Shown here: piece by piece, positions 6,849 through 7,132 of the stretch
How the letters are laid out: each line of letters starts with the position of its first letter
Position numbering within the stretch: position 1 is the first letter of the stretch
Source of the DNA: Chitinophagaceae bacterium
GTDB taxonomy: Bacteria; Bacteroidota; Bacteroidia; Chitinophagales; Chitinophagaceae
Direction: 5' to 3'
NCBI GenBank assembly: GCA_947468255.1
Contig: CANIMM010000162.1
Coordinates: 1 to 7,132, forward strand
Length of the DNA stretch: 7,132 bases
Made by a program: the position numbers and the translations under genes
Notes under the pieces: model-generated
Seen by the model: the letters and a program-made list of their open reading frames with translations, nothing else
What the model was told of the DNA's origin: nothing
Database searches by the model: none

Positions 6849-7132
6849 TTGAAATCACTTTTTAATACATCTTTTAACTGGCCACTATTTTTGGGTTTTG
6901 CTATTGTAATTAGATTGTTGCTAATTGGAATTAGTTGGACTTCCTATTTTGCCATTTTGTTGTCGCTGCACCAGTTTATTTTACTATTCAATTCTATTGG
7001 TCATATTATACCTATTCGGTATTTGTTGGGGGCCTTTATGTGTGTGCAATTTTTTATAGGTCCTGTTTTGGCATATAATGGGTTGGATGAATACCAGTAT
7101 ATTCATTACAAAATGAGGATACCCGAATCGGA
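6849..7132 (+). CDS. Multi-spanning membrane protein, N-terminal part; candidate repeat-unit polymerase (3' end outside window)
   Basis: The frame is open from a TTG at 6849 to the right edge, giving 94 complete codons. The in-frame TAA at 6843-6845 limits the 5' end, and the first in-frame ATG (7038) lies inside a hydrophobic segment, so TTG is the best start. The product has three likely membrane helices: about residues 11-28 (WPLFLGFAIVIRLLLIGI), 32-50 (SYFAILLSLHQFILLF) and 57-75 (RYLLGAFMCVQFFIGPVLAY). A polar stretch with YQYIHYKMRIPES follows. Helix-rich architecture of this kind, with a conserved Tyr/Pro-containing segment after the third helix and at this place in a glycosyltransferase operon, fits an oligosaccharide repeat-unit polymerase (Wzy-like). 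A flippase is less likely, because an N-terminal MatE or Wzx pattern is not seen. That the gene is real is well supported by composition and hydropathy. The specific function is an inference from a fragment. Confidence 0.65.
   Translation, partial: MKSLFNTSFNWPLFLGFAIVIRLLLIGISWTSYFAILLSLHQFILLFNSIGHIIPIRYLLGAFMCVQFFIGPVLAYNGLDEYQYIHYKMRIPES

Noticed and set aside
6921..6934. Inverted repeat CTAATT-GG-AATTAG
   Set aside because: It falls inside the membrane-protein coding frame, has a 2-base centre and AT-rich arms, and has no T-run after it; not a terminator or likely regulatory site.

Overview
The window looks like part of a surface-polysaccharide (exopolysaccharide, capsule or O-antigen) biosynthesis locus from a member of the Bacteroidota, most plausibly a Sphingobacteriia- or Chitinophagia-type organism. 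The reasons are low G+C DNA, no recognisable Shine-Dalgarno sequence before any start codon, tightly packed same-strand genes, and glycosyltransferase types common in such loci of that phylum. The assignment comes from pattern recognition, not from a search.

Layout, all on the + strand: (1) the C-terminal part of a GT4-type glycosyltransferase cut by the left edge (to 386); (2) a GT2 glycosyltransferase (376-1251) overlapping it by 11 bases; (3) an 87-base gap, the longest gap in the window; (4) a second GT2 enzyme (1339-2307); (5) a GT4-type enzyme (2304-3548) joined by an ATGA overlap; (6) an FkbM-family methyltransferase (3545-4372), again joined by ATGA; (7) a GT4-like enzyme starting with GTG directly after the previous stop (4373-5644); (8) a canonical GT4 enzyme whose conserved N-terminus reaches back to a probable CTG start at 5641 (5641-6804); (9) after 44 bases, the start of a multi-spanning membrane protein with a probable TTG start (6849 onward), cut by the right edge and possibly the repeat-unit polymerase.

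Taken together, six glycosyltransferases would add sugars one after another to a lipid-linked oligosaccharide on the cytoplasmic face of the inner membrane. The FkbM enzyme would O-methylate one of the residues, and the terminal membrane protein may belong to polymerisation or export. Donor and acceptor sugars cannot be read from the sequence. No mobile element, CRISPR array, RNA gene, terminator or convincing promoter was found. I see no sign of an entirely new system. The points most worth attention are the CTG-start N-terminal extension, the run of three non-ATG starts, the C-rich patch at that gene's 5' end, and the partial membrane protein at the right edge.
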